Below are positions 42,394-51,162 of a DNA stretch of 64,000 nucleotides, one piece after another. Every line of letters begins with the position of its first letter. Position 1 is the first letter of the stretch. A model generated the notes under the pieces. That model did no database searches. It saw only the letters and a program-made list of their open reading frames with translations, and was not told where the DNA came from. The DNA lies in the NCBI GenBank assembly GCA_910577015.1, contig CAJTKU010000002.1, positions 248,001 through 312,000 on the forward strand, read 5' to 3'. This DNA comes from an uncultured Lachnospiraceae bacterium. Its GTDB lineage: Bacteria > Bacillota > Clostridia > Lachnospirales > Lachnospiraceae. Position numbers and translations under genes: made by a program.

Positions 42394-44640
42394 ATGAAAG
42401 AACCTATCAGGATACTCCACGTATTGGGAGGGCTTAATCTGGGCGGTGCGGAAAGCCGTATTATGGACTTGTACCGTCATATTGACAGAAAAGAAATACA
42501 GTTTGATTTTTTGGTGCATTCCTCTGCCGAGGAATATTTTGACAAGGAAATCAGGGATTTGGGGGGGAATGTTTACCGCATTCCCCGTTTTAAGGTGTAT
42601 AACTGGTTTGCATACAAAAAGGCCGTAAAACGCTTTTTTTCCGAACATCAAGAATTTCGGGCGGTACACGGGCATATGACAAGCACGGCTTCCATTTATC
42701 TGCCGATAGCCAAGAAGGCGGGCGTGCCGATTGCCATTGCCCATGCAAGGAGCGCAGGCGTTCCGGGCGGGATAAAGGGCATTCTTACAAAGATTATCAG
42801 GTTTCCCTTAAAATACAGGGCGGATTACTGCTTGGCCTGTTCAGGGGCGGCATGTGAATCTGTTTACGGAAAAAAGTGGGTGCGTCAGGGAAGGGCAGAG
42901 GTTATTCCCAACGCCATCGACGCTTCCCAATATGATTATGACGCTTCACAGCGGGAAGCCGTAAGGAAGAAACTGGACTTGGAGGACAAGCTGGTAATCG
43001 GACATGTGGGCAGCTTTCGTACGCCCAAAAACCATGCGTTTTTGTTACAGGTATTTTCCGAAATTTATAAAAAAAGAAAAGACGCGGTTCTTCTGCTTTT
43101 AGGCGAAGGGGAACTGATAGATACGATAAAACAGCAGGCTGCCGTACTGGGACTTTCAGAGGCCGTATATTTTCTCGGCAATCAAAAGGCGGCTCCGTAT
43201 TATCAGGCCTTTGATTTTCTGGTATTTCCGTCTTTGTACGAGGGATTGCCGGGCACGGTTGTGGAGGCGCAGACTGCCGGACTCAGATGCCTTGTCTCCG
43301 ATACGGTTACCGGAGAAGTAAAAATTACGGACTTGGCAGAGTTTTACAGTCTGGATAAGACAGCAAAGGAATGGGCGGACTATGTTCTGGGACATTGCCG
43401 TTATGAGCGCGCCGGAAGGCTGGCGGAGGTCAAAGAGGCGGGTTTTGATATAGAGTCCCAGATAGAAAAGTATAAAAAGATATACAGAAAGAACCTGCTG
43501 CTTATGGTACCTCTGCTGCATCAGGGCGGGTTTGAACGGATTTGCGCGCTGACGGCGCAGCTGTTAAAAGATGTGTGCAATGTCAGGATTGCCATTTTTT
43601 CTTCAAAGGATTTGTTTTATGACGTAAGCGGCATAGAAGTGTCAGACTTAAACCTTCCGAGCAGACCGGGTGTTTTGGGGAAAATCCTGAATGTGCTTTT
43701 AAGGAGAAGGAAAGCAAAGCGGTTGAAAAGAGAAAGGAATATCCATATCACTTACAGCTTTGGTCCTACCGCCAATCTGGTAAACGCATTGTCGAAGGTA
43801 AAGGACGAGGTCTGGATAGGCATCAGGGGATACGGGGCTTTGGAGGATAAACATGCCATGAACCTGACATGCAAAAGGGCAGATAAAGTAATCTGCTGCA
43901 CGCAGGTGATGGCGGATGATGTGAAGGCGCTGTATCATCCCGCACAGGTGGAGTGTCTTTACAATCCGTGCGACACCGAAGCAATAAGGGAACTTAGCGA
44001 AAGACAGCCGGATAAAGCGCACAAAGCTTTCCTGGAAGGAAACGGACCCATCATTGCTTCCATGAGCAGGGAGGATGACGTGAAGGGTTTCTGGCATCTG
44101 CTCAAGGGCTTTGCACTGGTGAAAAAGGAGATTCCCGATGCGAAGCTGATGATAATCGGGGAAGGGGAATTTACAGAGTACAAAAAGCTGGCGGCAGATT
44201 TGGGAATTGCAGGAAGCGTATTGTTTACCGGCGTGCAAAAAAATCCGTTCTGTTATGTAAGCTGGGCGTCGCTGTATATCATGACGTCGATAACCGAAGG
44301 ATTTCCCAATTCCCTGATAGAGGCTATGGCGGCAGGGGTGCCTGCCATTTCGGTAAACTGTAAAACAGGACCGGCTGAGATTTTTATGGAGGATTACAGG
44401 GAGGCGGCGGACCAGCATAGGGTCTGCCATGGGAAGTACGGCATTCTGCTTCCGGTTTTAAATCCCGAAAAGAATCTGGATGCCTCCGTAGTGGAGGAGG
44501 AAGAACGTATTATGGCAGAGGAAGCCGTGAAAGTACTGTCAGATGCAAGGCTTTTGGAAAAGGGCAGGGAAAATGCATTGGCAAGAAGCAGGGAGTTCTC
44601 GGTAGAACGGTATAAAGAGCAGATGGAAATGCTGCTGTAA
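42394..44640 (+). CDS. Tandem fusion of two GT4 glycosyltransferases
   Basis: The 748-residue product is twice the normal GT4 length and contains two complete GT-B enzymes. The first (about 5-365) starts ILHVLGGLNLGGAE and has its EX7E pair at E283 and E291 in YEGLPGTVVEAQ. The second (about 370-748) starts LLLMVPLLHQGGFER and has E635 and E643 in TEGFPNSLIEAM. No stop codon or frameshift lies between them. The enzyme probably adds two successive sugars to the same lipid-linked chain. AAAGAGG precedes the ATG. Donors are unknown. Confidence 0.88.
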   Translation: MKEPIRILHVLGGLNLGGAESRIMDLYRHIDRKEIQFDFLVHSSAEEYFDKEIRDLGGNVYRIPRFKVYNWFAYKKAVKRFFSEHQEFRAVHGHMTSTASIYLPIAKKAGVPIAIAHARSAGVPGGIKGILTKIIRFPLKYRADYCLACSGAACESVYGKKWVRQGRAEVIPNAIDASQYDYDASQREAVRKKLDLEDKLVIGHVGSFRTPKNHAFLLQVFSEIYKKRKDAVLLLLGEGELIDTIKQQAAVLGLSEAVYFLGNQKAAPYYQAFDFLVFPSLYEGLPGTVVEAQTAGLRCLVSDTVTGEVKITDLAEFYSLDKTAKEWADYVLGHCRYERAGRLAEVKEAGFDIESQIEKYKKIYRKNLLLMVPLLHQGGFERICALTAQLLKDVCNVRIAIFSSKDLFYDVSGIEVSDLNLPSRPGVLGKILNVLLRRRKAKRLKRERNIHITYSFGPTANLVNALSKVKDEVWIGIRGYGALEDKHAMNLTCKRADKVICCTQVMADDVKALYHPAQVECLYNPCDTEAIRELSERQPDKAHKAFLEGNGPIIASMSREDDVKGFWHLLKGFALVKKEIPDAKLMIIGEGEFTEYKKLAADLGIAGSVLFTGVQKNPFCYVSWASLYIMTSITEGFPNSLIEAMAAGVPAISVNCKTGPAEIFMEDYREAADQHRVCHGKYGILLPVLNPEKNLDASVVEEEERIMAEEAVKVLSDARLLEKGRENALARSREFSVERYKEQMEMLL

Positions 44641-44653
44641 AAGAGGAAAAGTA

Positions 44654-46582
44654 ATGGAAGCTTTTATGGAAAAAATCTCAATCATTGTGGCTGTTTACAA
44701 TATAGAGCAGTATCTGGAGCGGTGCGTGGATTCCCTTCTGAACCAGACTTACCGCAATCTGGAAATCATTCTTGTGGACGACGGCTCCACGGATGGAAGC
44801 GGCGCCCTGTGCGACAGGTATGCGGAAATGGACAGCCGGGTTAAGGTGATTCACAAGGAAAACGGCGGGCTTTCCGACGCCAGAAATACCGGAACAGGGA
44901 AGGCGTCCGGGGAATACATCGCTTATGTGGACGGGGATGACTGGGTTGATAAGGAAATGTACGGCGCGATGCTTGGGGCCATAAAAAGTTATCAGGCGGA
45001 GATTGCCGTGTGCAGGTATAAATGCGTCTATCCTGACAGGGTGCTGGATGAATCTACGGATGAGATTGTGGTTTTTGAGGGCCGGGAAGCGCTTAGGGCC
45101 TACACCATGGAGGACGAGCGTTATCAGATTCAGAATGCCGCATGGAATAAGCTGTACCGCCGGGAATTTGCAGAGGGTCTGCAGTTTCCCAAGGGCAAAT
45201 TGTATGAAGATATTGTATATACCGCAAAGCTTTTCGGCAGGGCGGGCAAAACCGTCTATCTGGATAAGGCCTATTATAATTATGTTTTGGAGCGTGAGGG
45301 AAGCATCATGGCGGCAGGAGTCAATGAAAGGATACTGACGGACCAGATGCCGGCCTATTTTGAGCGTTCCCGTTACCTTAGGGAGCTTGGGGAGCCGGAT
45401 TTGGCAGACTGCCATGACTTTTTTGTCTATAAGAGGATGCTGCTTACCTATACGGCGTTTGCAAGGAGTAAATGCCGCACCAAAGAGGAACGCCATAAAA
45501 GGAAACAGAACATGAAGGAGCTGGAAAAGCTGATACGGGGACAAAAAGAACATTTTGCCGCCGCCTACCGCAGCCTGTCGTCCAACTCCAACGAAGAGAA
45601 GAAAATGAAGATATTTTTATGTTCTCCCATCCTGTACCGCATTGCCATGACGTTGAACGACAAGTATGTGATTCCCTGCAAGGAAAGAAAACTTTTGAAG
45701 GAGAAGGTGAAGCATCTGCATGTGGTGCAGCTGACGGGAGGGCTGGGCAACCAGATGTTTCAGTACGCCTTTTACCGGAAGCTTTTATTTATGGGAAAGA
45801 TAGCAAAAATAGAGGATGAATCAGGTTATGAGGCTGCGGGAACCAGGGAAAAGCACCTGTATAAAGCGTTTGGCATCACTTACGAGCGGCCAACGGCGGC
45901 GGAAATGCGGCTGCTGACGGATTCCTCCATGAAGTTGATAAGCCGTATCCGAAGGAAGCTTTTCGGGAGAAAAAAGAAATCCTATATAGAAAAGCAGTTT
46001 AATTATAATCCGGAAGCTTTGTTGCAGGAGTGCGCCTATTATGAGGGCTGCTGGCAGTCTGAAAAATATTTTGGGGATGTGGAAGGGGAACTGCGAAAGG
46101 CGTTTACCTTCCGTTGTGAAATACCCAAAGAAAGCAGGGCGGTGCTGGAGAGAATCGGCGCCTGCAATGCCGTCAGCATTCATATCCGGAGGGGCGATTA
46201 TCTGGCAGAGGAGCAGCAGAAGGTTTACGGCGGCATCTGCACGCCGCAGTATTATGAGAGGGCTGTTGCCTTGATACGGGAGAGGGTTGAGGACGCAAAA
46301 TTTTTTGTGTTTACCAATGATGCGGACTGGGCAAGGGAGCATATGGCGGGCAATGATTTTGAAATTGTGGATTGTAACGGTGAGGACGCCGGTTATCTGG
46401 ATATGCTTCTGATGAGCCGGTGCAGGCACCATATTATTGCCAATTCCAGCTTTAGCTGGTGGGGTGCATGGCTGAACCCCCACAGGGAAAAAATAGTGGT
46501 TGCCCCGGCAAAGTGGCTGAACGGCAGGGACTGCAGGGATATCTACACGGAGGGAATGCTTGCTATTTCCGGAGATATTTAG
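44654..46582 (+). CDS. Fusion of GT2 glycosyltransferase and GT11 alpha-1,2-fucosyltransferase
   Basis: The 642-residue protein joins a GT2 domain (about 5-350; VDDGSTDG, YVDGDDW, YEDIVYT) with a GT11 domain (about 352-642). The GT11 half has GGLGNQMFQY from 362, the GDP-fucose-binding HIRRGDY (510-516) and NSSFSWWGAWL near 600, all standard for bacterial alpha-1,2-fucosyltransferases. The pair would add one sugar and then cap or branch it with fucose or a related 6-deoxyhexose. No GDP-fucose synthesis genes are in the window. AGAGGAAAA stands before ATG 44654; an alternative ATG lies four codons later. Confidence 0.88.
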   Translation: MEAFMEKISIIVAVYNIEQYLERCVDSLLNQTYRNLEIILVDDGSTDGSGALCDRYAEMDSRVKVIHKENGGLSDARNTGTGKASGEYIAYVDGDDWVDKEMYGAMLGAIKSYQAEIAVCRYKCVYPDRVLDESTDEIVVFEGREALRAYTMEDERYQIQNAAWNKLYRREFAEGLQFPKGKLYEDIVYTAKLFGRAGKTVYLDKAYYNYVLEREGSIMAAGVNERILTDQMPAYFERSRYLRELGEPDLADCHDFFVYKRMLLTYTAFARSKCRTKEERHKRKQNMKELEKLIRGQKEHFAAAYRSLSSNSNEEKKMKIFLCSPILYRIAMTLNDKYVIPCKERKLLKEKVKHLHVVQLTGGLGNQMFQYAFYRKLLFMGKIAKIEDESGYEAAGTREKHLYKAFGITYERPTAAEMRLLTDSSMKLISRIRRKLFGRKKKSYIEKQFNYNPEALLQECAYYEGCWQSEKYFGDVEGELRKAFTFRCEIPKESRAVLERIGACNAVSIHIRRGDYLAEEQQKVYGGICTPQYYERAVALIRERVEDAKFFVFTNDADWAREHMAGNDFEIVDCNGEDAGYLDMLLMSRCRHHIIANSSFSWWGAWLNPHREKIVVAPAKWLNGRDCRDIYTEGMLAISGDI

Positions 46583-46588
46583 TAAAAT
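46560..46588 (+). promoter_or_regulatory. Possible internal promoter before the second ABC flippase
   Basis: TTGCTA (46560-46565), a 17-base spacer and TAAAAT (46583-46588) overlap the end of the GT2-GT11 gene, with the next start 36 bases after the -10 element. The match is moderate and there is no terminator before it, so it may only supplement read-through transcription. Confidence 0.35.
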
Positions 46589-46623
46589 AAGCATAATGCG
46601 ATGGAAAAGGCTGGGAAAAGATA

Positions 46624-48375
46624 TTGAATAAGGACATTCTGAAAAAATTATCCTATATAATGAACAAAAAGCAGCAGAAGCGGGTATGGGGACTCGGCGT
46701 CCTGATTCTGATAGGCGGACTGCTGGAAACGCTGGGCGTGTCCATGGTGTTTCCGCTGATAAATGCCATTCTGGACATGGAGGGTATGCGTCAGAACAAA
46801 TATGTAAAGATGGTTTGCGAAGCGCTGCACATAGAGAGCATGAACAGTTTCATCCTGCTGCTTCTGATTGCCGTGATTTTTATCTTTGTGGTAAAAAACG
46901 CGTACCTGCTGTTTCTGGCGTATGTGCAGGCGAGGTTTGTAAACTACAATCAGCACAGGGCGGGCAGCTATATGCTGGAGGAGTATTTAAACCGTCCGTA
47001 TGAGTTTTACCTGAATGCGGATATCCCGACTATTTTCCGCATTCTTGACAGCGATATTCCCCGGGCGTTCCAGCTTTTGCTGTCCATAATCAAGCTGGCA
47101 ACGGAAGTGGTGGTGGCGGTATGCCTGTTTACCGTGATGCTGGTGTTTGACTTTAAAATGACGCTGAGCATGATGGCGCTGATGATAGTGATGTCTTTTA
47201 TCATTGTAAAGGTTTTAGAGCCCAGGTTAAATAAGCTTGGAAAGGAAAATCAGGAAGTACAGAGCGTTGCCGGCCGCTGGAGGACGAAGGCTGTTTACGG
47301 CATCAAGGACGTGAAGGTGCTGGGCAGGGAACATTTCTTTGCTTCCTTTTATGAAAAGCATACAAAACGGGGAACAGAACTGACAGTAAAATACGCTGTC
47401 TTAAATAATCTTCCCAGGACCATTATCGAAACCACCTGTATTATCGGTGTATTATCCTACCTTGCCATATATATAGCGGCGGGATGGGATATCAAGAACC
47501 TGCTGACTACCATAACGGTATTTGCAACGGCGGTGATTCGTCTGATGCCCAGCATGAACCGTATCAACACATATCTTACGGATATTGCTTTTTATGAGCC
47601 CTCTCTGGATTATGTATATCATCATGTGGACTTTTCCAACTATAAAAAGGACGGCCGTTTCGTGCGGATTCCCCCTGAGAACGAGGAGCCTGTTGTCATC
47701 GACAATGATATTGTCCTGAAGGATATCAGCTATTCTTATCCGAACACCGAGAAAAAAATACTGGACCATGCCGATATGGTGGTGCCTTACGGCAAGTCGG
47801 TCGGTGTGGTGGGACCTTCCGGTGCAGGAAAGTCCACTGCCATAGATATCTTCTTAGGCCTGCTAAGACCACAGGAAGGCAGCATTTTATGCGGCAGCAG
47901 GAATGTATTCGACAATTATCCCTCGTGGCTGTCCAATATTGGGTATATCCCCCAGTCCATTTATCTTTCCGATGATTCCATCAGGGATAATATCGCGTTC
48001 GGGGTGGCAAAGGAAGAGATTGATGACAAGCGGATATGGCAGGTGCTGGAGGACGCGCAGATGAAAAAATTTGTGGAAGCGCTCCCGGAAGGTCTCGATA
48101 CTTCCATCGGAGACAGGGGCGTGCGTATTTCCGGCGGGGAAAGGCAGCGTCTGGGCATTGCAAGGGCTTTATACCACAATCCCGATATACTGGTGTTTGA
48201 CGAGGCGACTTCCGCCCTGGATAACGCTACGGAGAAAGCGGTTATGGAGGCCGTCAACAGTTTCCACGGCAAAAAGACAATGGTGATTATTGCACACAGG
48301 CTGAATACGATTGAACAGTGCGATGTGATTTACAGGGTAGAAAACGGAAAGATTGTGGAGCAGAAAAAGAATTAG
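46624..48375 (+). CDS. PglK-type ABC flippase, fused membrane and ATPase domains (second copy)
   Basis: A 583-residue half transporter with about six helices, then an ATPase domain: GPSGAGKS (397-404), a variant signature ISGGERQR from 502, and Walker B ending at D526-E527. It is homologous to the proteins at 10870 and 54694, sharing the start style (about 30 basic residues, then a helix containing a G-LE motif) and YPNTEKKILDHAD before Walker A. Translation begins at TTG 46624 after GGGAAAAG. It probably flips the lipid-linked chain built by the surrounding glycosyltransferases. Confidence 0.85.
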   Translation: MNKDILKKLSYIMNKKQQKRVWGLGVLILIGGLLETLGVSMVFPLINAILDMEGMRQNKYVKMVCEALHIESMNSFILLLLIAVIFIFVVKNAYLLFLAYVQARFVNYNQHRAGSYMLEEYLNRPYEFYLNADIPTIFRILDSDIPRAFQLLLSIIKLATEVVVAVCLFTVMLVFDFKMTLSMMALMIVMSFIIVKVLEPRLNKLGKENQEVQSVAGRWRTKAVYGIKDVKVLGREHFFASFYEKHTKRGTELTVKYAVLNNLPRTIIETTCIIGVLSYLAIYIAAGWDIKNLLTTITVFATAVIRLMPSMNRINTYLTDIAFYEPSLDYVYHHVDFSNYKKDGRFVRIPPENEEPVVIDNDIVLKDISYSYPNTEKKILDHADMVVPYGKSVGVVGPSGAGKSTAIDIFLGLLRPQEGSILCGSRNVFDNYPSWLSNIGYIPQSIYLSDDSIRDNIAFGVAKEEIDDKRIWQVLEDAQMKKFVEALPEGLDTSIGDRGVRISGGERQRLGIARALYHNPDILVFDEATSALDNATEKAVMEAVNSFHGKKTMVIIAHRLNTIEQCDVIYRVENGKIVEQKKN

Positions 48376-48388
48376 TGCGCCACGCACT
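48374..48388 (+). other. Short intergenic hairpin
   Basis: A perfect six-base-pair inverted repeat (AGTGCG and CGCACT) with a three-base loop lies between the second ABC flippase gene and the GT11-like gene, starting at the flippase stop codon. There is no T-run, so it is not a standard terminator. It might stabilise or separate mRNA segments; this is speculative. Confidence 0.35.
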
Positions 48389-48402
48389 GGGAAGGACGCG
48401 GC

Positions 48403-49464
48403 ATGTTAGGGACAGAGCTGTTAAAAGGGCAGGGATTCGGGAACCAGTTGTTTTGTTATGTGACAACCCGGTGCATAGCCCGGCGGAACGGATATGATTT
48501 CAGTATATTGGGCAGGGATATCCTGGGCAACGACAGATACAGCCAAAAGGGCCTGTATTTTATGGATTTGGATATGGGGAAGGTCTCTGTAAAGGAGGAT
48601 TATGAAAGCAGGTATCAGGAAAAAGAGGACAGGCTTTTTCTTCCCAATTCCCGCCATGATTTAACGCACGGCGCGTATGTCGCCGGCACGGACGAAACCC
48701 TCATGCAGATACCGGACAATGTGTTAATCGGCGGCAATATGCAGTCGCAGGATTATTTCCGTGAATATAAAGAAGAAATCAAAGAGTGGCTTCGGGTAAA
48801 ACCGGAGTACGATTCTTACGAATACAGCCGTGAAAATCTTTGCATCCTCAATGTAAGGGGCGGGGAATATACTTCCAGTCCCGAACTGTACCTGTATAAA
48901 AGCTACTGGATTCACGCCATGCGTCAGATGAAGAAGGTACGGGAGGATATGGAGTTTTTGATTGTAACGGATGATGTAGAGGCGGCGGAAAAACTGTTTC
49001 CGGGCATAAAGGCATTGCACGGAAGCCTGCATGAGGACTATGTCAGGCTGAAGAATGCCTGTTATCTGATACTGTCAAACTCTTCTTTTGCCTTTTTTCC
49101 GGCATATACCAGCACGACTTTGAAACTTGCCATTGCGCCCAAGTACTGGGCAAGGCATAACGTGTCGGACGGTTACTGGTCCGGCGAGCAGAATATTTAT
49201 GATGAATTTACTTACATGGACAGGAGAGGAAGGCTGTATACGGCGGGAGAATGCAGGGAAGAACTGGCGGCATACAAAAAGAATGAGCGCCGTTTCCGCC
49301 ATCTGAATGAAAAGCCGGAAGGATTTAAGCTGTGGCGTTACAAGCTTTGGAGCAGGACGTATTATGGCTGGTGTTACCTTAAAAAAGCCGGAAGGGGCGT
49401 CATAAGGAGGCTTCGCAGGCACACAGGCGCAAAAGGCAGCGCGGAAGAGAGGGAAAATGGCTGA
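48403..49464 (+). CDS. GT11-like glycosyltransferase with altered donor motif
   Basis: The 353-residue protein shares the GT11 frame: KGQGFGNQLFCYV (8-20) at the N-terminus and NSSFAFFPAYTS near 225, equivalent to the NSSFSWWGA block. The diagnostic HxRRGD motif is replaced by NVRGGEY (R152 to Y156), losing one Arg and changing Asp to Glu. The C-terminus has about 60 extra basic residues. It may use a donor other than GDP-fucose, or be a divergent fucosyltransferase. Start ATG follows GGGAAGGA. Its stop overlaps the DUF5672 gene by eight bases. Confidence 0.72.
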   Translation: MLGTELLKGQGFGNQLFCYVTTRCIARRNGYDFSILGRDILGNDRYSQKGLYFMDLDMGKVSVKEDYESRYQEKEDRLFLPNSRHDLTHGAYVAGTDETLMQIPDNVLIGGNMQSQDYFREYKEEIKEWLRVKPEYDSYEYSRENLCILNVRGGEYTSSPELYLYKSYWIHAMRQMKKVREDMEFLIVTDDVEAAEKLFPGIKALHGSLHEDYVRLKNACYLILSNSSFAFFPAYTSTTLKLAIAPKYWARHNVSDGYWSGEQNIYDEFTYMDRRGRLYTAGECREELAAYKKNERRFRHLNEKPEGFKLWRYKLWSRTYYGWCYLKKAGRGVIRRLRRHTGAKGSAEERENG

Positions 49465-50167
49465 GATAAAAAACGGAAAACTGCAGCTTCCGAATGTGAC
49501 GCTGCTTGCCATGACAAGCGTAAAAATCAGGGAAACCATAAAAGCATTGCAATACAGTATGCGGGGCATTGATTTCGGGGAGGCCGTACTGGTGACCCAC
49601 AAAAAACCGTTGTTTCTCCCAAAGGAAATCACATATAAGCATATTGATAAGCTGAATGACATCAACCGTTTTAATTATGAAACGGTTTACAATATGGGGG
49701 ACTATGTGAATACGGAGTTTGCCCTTCTGGTCCACTACGACGGGTTTGTGGTGCATCCCGAGATGTGGCAGGACGCCTTTTTGGAGTATGATTATATCGG
49801 TTCCCCCTGGCCTTTGCCGAAGGAAGGGGACACTACCACCTACCGGGATATTTACGGAAATATCTGCCGGGTGGGAAACAGCGTGTCCATCCGCAGCAAA
49901 CGGCTGATGGATTTTCCGAAGAAGGCGGGCGTGCCCTGGGAAGGGGAGGAGCTGAACGGGGTTGTATATTACAATGAGGACGGATTTATCTGCTGCAAAA
50001 TCAGGCATCTGTTGGAAGCGGAAGGGATGAAGATTGCCCCCCTTGAGGTTGCAAAATATTTCGGGCATGAGAATATGATACCGGAGATAGAAGGAATCAC
50101 ACCGTTTTTATTTCATAAATGGATGGGAACCAATGCAAAATATCCCGATTTTCGCAGAAGAAAATAG
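49457..50167 (+). CDS. DUF5672 putative glycosyltransferase
   Basis: The 236-residue protein matches the DUF5672 pattern: LPNVTLLAMTSVKI near 14, a central HYDGFVVHPEMW near 93 that looks like the acidic metal-binding region of a GT-A fold, DYIGSPWP, and NEDGFICCK near 173. These proteins are found in capsule and lipooligosaccharide loci and are presumed glycosyltransferases, but no reaction is established that I can name. The gene overlaps the GT11-like gene by eight bases and precedes a GT17 gene by nine, forming a compact set. Confidence 0.78.
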   Translation: MAEIKNGKLQLPNVTLLAMTSVKIRETIKALQYSMRGIDFGEAVLVTHKKPLFLPKEITYKHIDKLNDINRFNYETVYNMGDYVNTEFALLVHYDGFVVHPEMWQDAFLEYDYIGSPWPLPKEGDTTTYRDIYGNICRVGNSVSIRSKRLMDFPKKAGVPWEGEELNGVVYYNEDGFICCKIRHLLEAEGMKIAPLEVAKYFGHENMIPEIEGITPFLFHKWMGTNAKYPDFRRRK

Positions 50168-50176
50168 AGGAAGACC

Positions 50177-51142
50177 ATGGTATACGATTGTTTTCAATTT
50201 TTTAATGAACTGGATATGTTAAAGCTAAGGCTGCATGTGATGAGCCCTGTGGTGGATAAGTTTGTGATAAGCGAGGCGACGGAAACCTTTTCCGGGATGA
50301 AGAAACCGCTGTATTACGAGGAAAATAAGTACTTGTTCAAGGAGTTTGAGGATAAGATAATCCATCTGGTAGTGGAGGATACGCCGGAGGGAGGCACCCA
50401 TGAGCGGGATACCTTTCAAAAAAATGCTGTGGGGCGCGGATTAAAGGGGTGTGCCGACGACGATATTATTATTTTCAGTGATTTGGACGAAATCCCCAAT
50501 CCGGTTAAGGTGCAGGAGATTGTGCAGGCTATCCGGCAGAACAGGAACGGCGAGCAGGACAAGGTGTTCCATCTTGCACAGCGCCTGTTCTACTGTTACC
50601 TGAACATGGAGGAGGTTTCCGGCAATCTTCTGGCTTACTGCGGGGAATTTAAAGGCGTAGAAAGAAAAAAATGGCTGGGCAGCAAAATTTGCAGCTATAA
50701 GGTGGCAAAGACCATGCCGTTAGGGGAACTGCGCTGGCCTAAATGCAAGGAAAACGGCGTACGGATAGAGGACGGCGGCTGGCATTTTGGCTACATGGGA
50801 GGCAGCGGTGAAAAAGATGCAAAAAAACGCGTTGCCGAAAAAGTGCGCTCCGCGGCGCATCAGGAGTATAACAAAAAATCGGTTCTGGCAGAAGTGGATG
50901 ATAAAATTAAGGACGGGGAAGATATTTTTGGAAGGGACGCAGTTTTTGTGCAGGTACCTATTGATGAATCCTTTCCTGCATATTTAAGGGAGCATAAGAA
51001 GGATTTTGCCCATCTGATAAAACCGGAGGATACGAAACTGACGGCGGCAGGCAGGCATTTCAGGCGCAGGCTTCGGGAAACAGGCAGGCGGTTTGTTTTC
51101 TTTTGCAAGAAATCCGTCAAAAAGCTGCTTGGGAGGCAGTGA
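50177..51142 (+). CDS. GT17-family glycosyltransferase
   Basis: The 321-residue protein belongs to family 17, whose best-known member is the animal bisecting N-acetylglucosaminyltransferase. It starts VYDCFQFFNELDMLKLRL, has ERDTFQKNA, IIIFSDLDEIPNP with the DxD-like Asp residues near 97-101, and GWHFGYMGG near 200. Bacterial GT17 proteins sit in polysaccharide loci; they probably transfer HexNAc or a similar sugar. AGAGGAAGACC precedes the ATG. The C-terminal 40 residues are strongly basic. Confidence 0.85.
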   Translation: MVYDCFQFFNELDMLKLRLHVMSPVVDKFVISEATETFSGMKKPLYYEENKYLFKEFEDKIIHLVVEDTPEGGTHERDTFQKNAVGRGLKGCADDDIIIFSDLDEIPNPVKVQEIVQAIRQNRNGEQDKVFHLAQRLFYCYLNMEEVSGNLLAYCGEFKGVERKKWLGSKICSYKVAKTMPLGELRWPKCKENGVRIEDGGWHFGYMGGSGEKDAKKRVAEKVRSAAHQEYNKKSVLAEVDDKIKDGEDIFGRDAVFVQVPIDESFPAYLREHKKDFAHLIKPEDTKLTAAGRHFRRRLRETGRRFVFFCKKSVKKLLGRQ

Positions 51143-51162
51143 AGAAGAGGAGGCTGTTTTAA

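Noticed and set aside
45821..46594. Minus-strand open frame of 257 codons opposite the GT11 domain
   Set aside because: The + strand frame has complete fucosyltransferase motifs over the same bases; the antisense product has low-complexity composition.
48374..48388. Intergenic hairpin as a terminator
   Set aside because: The stem is only six base pairs and no T-run follows.
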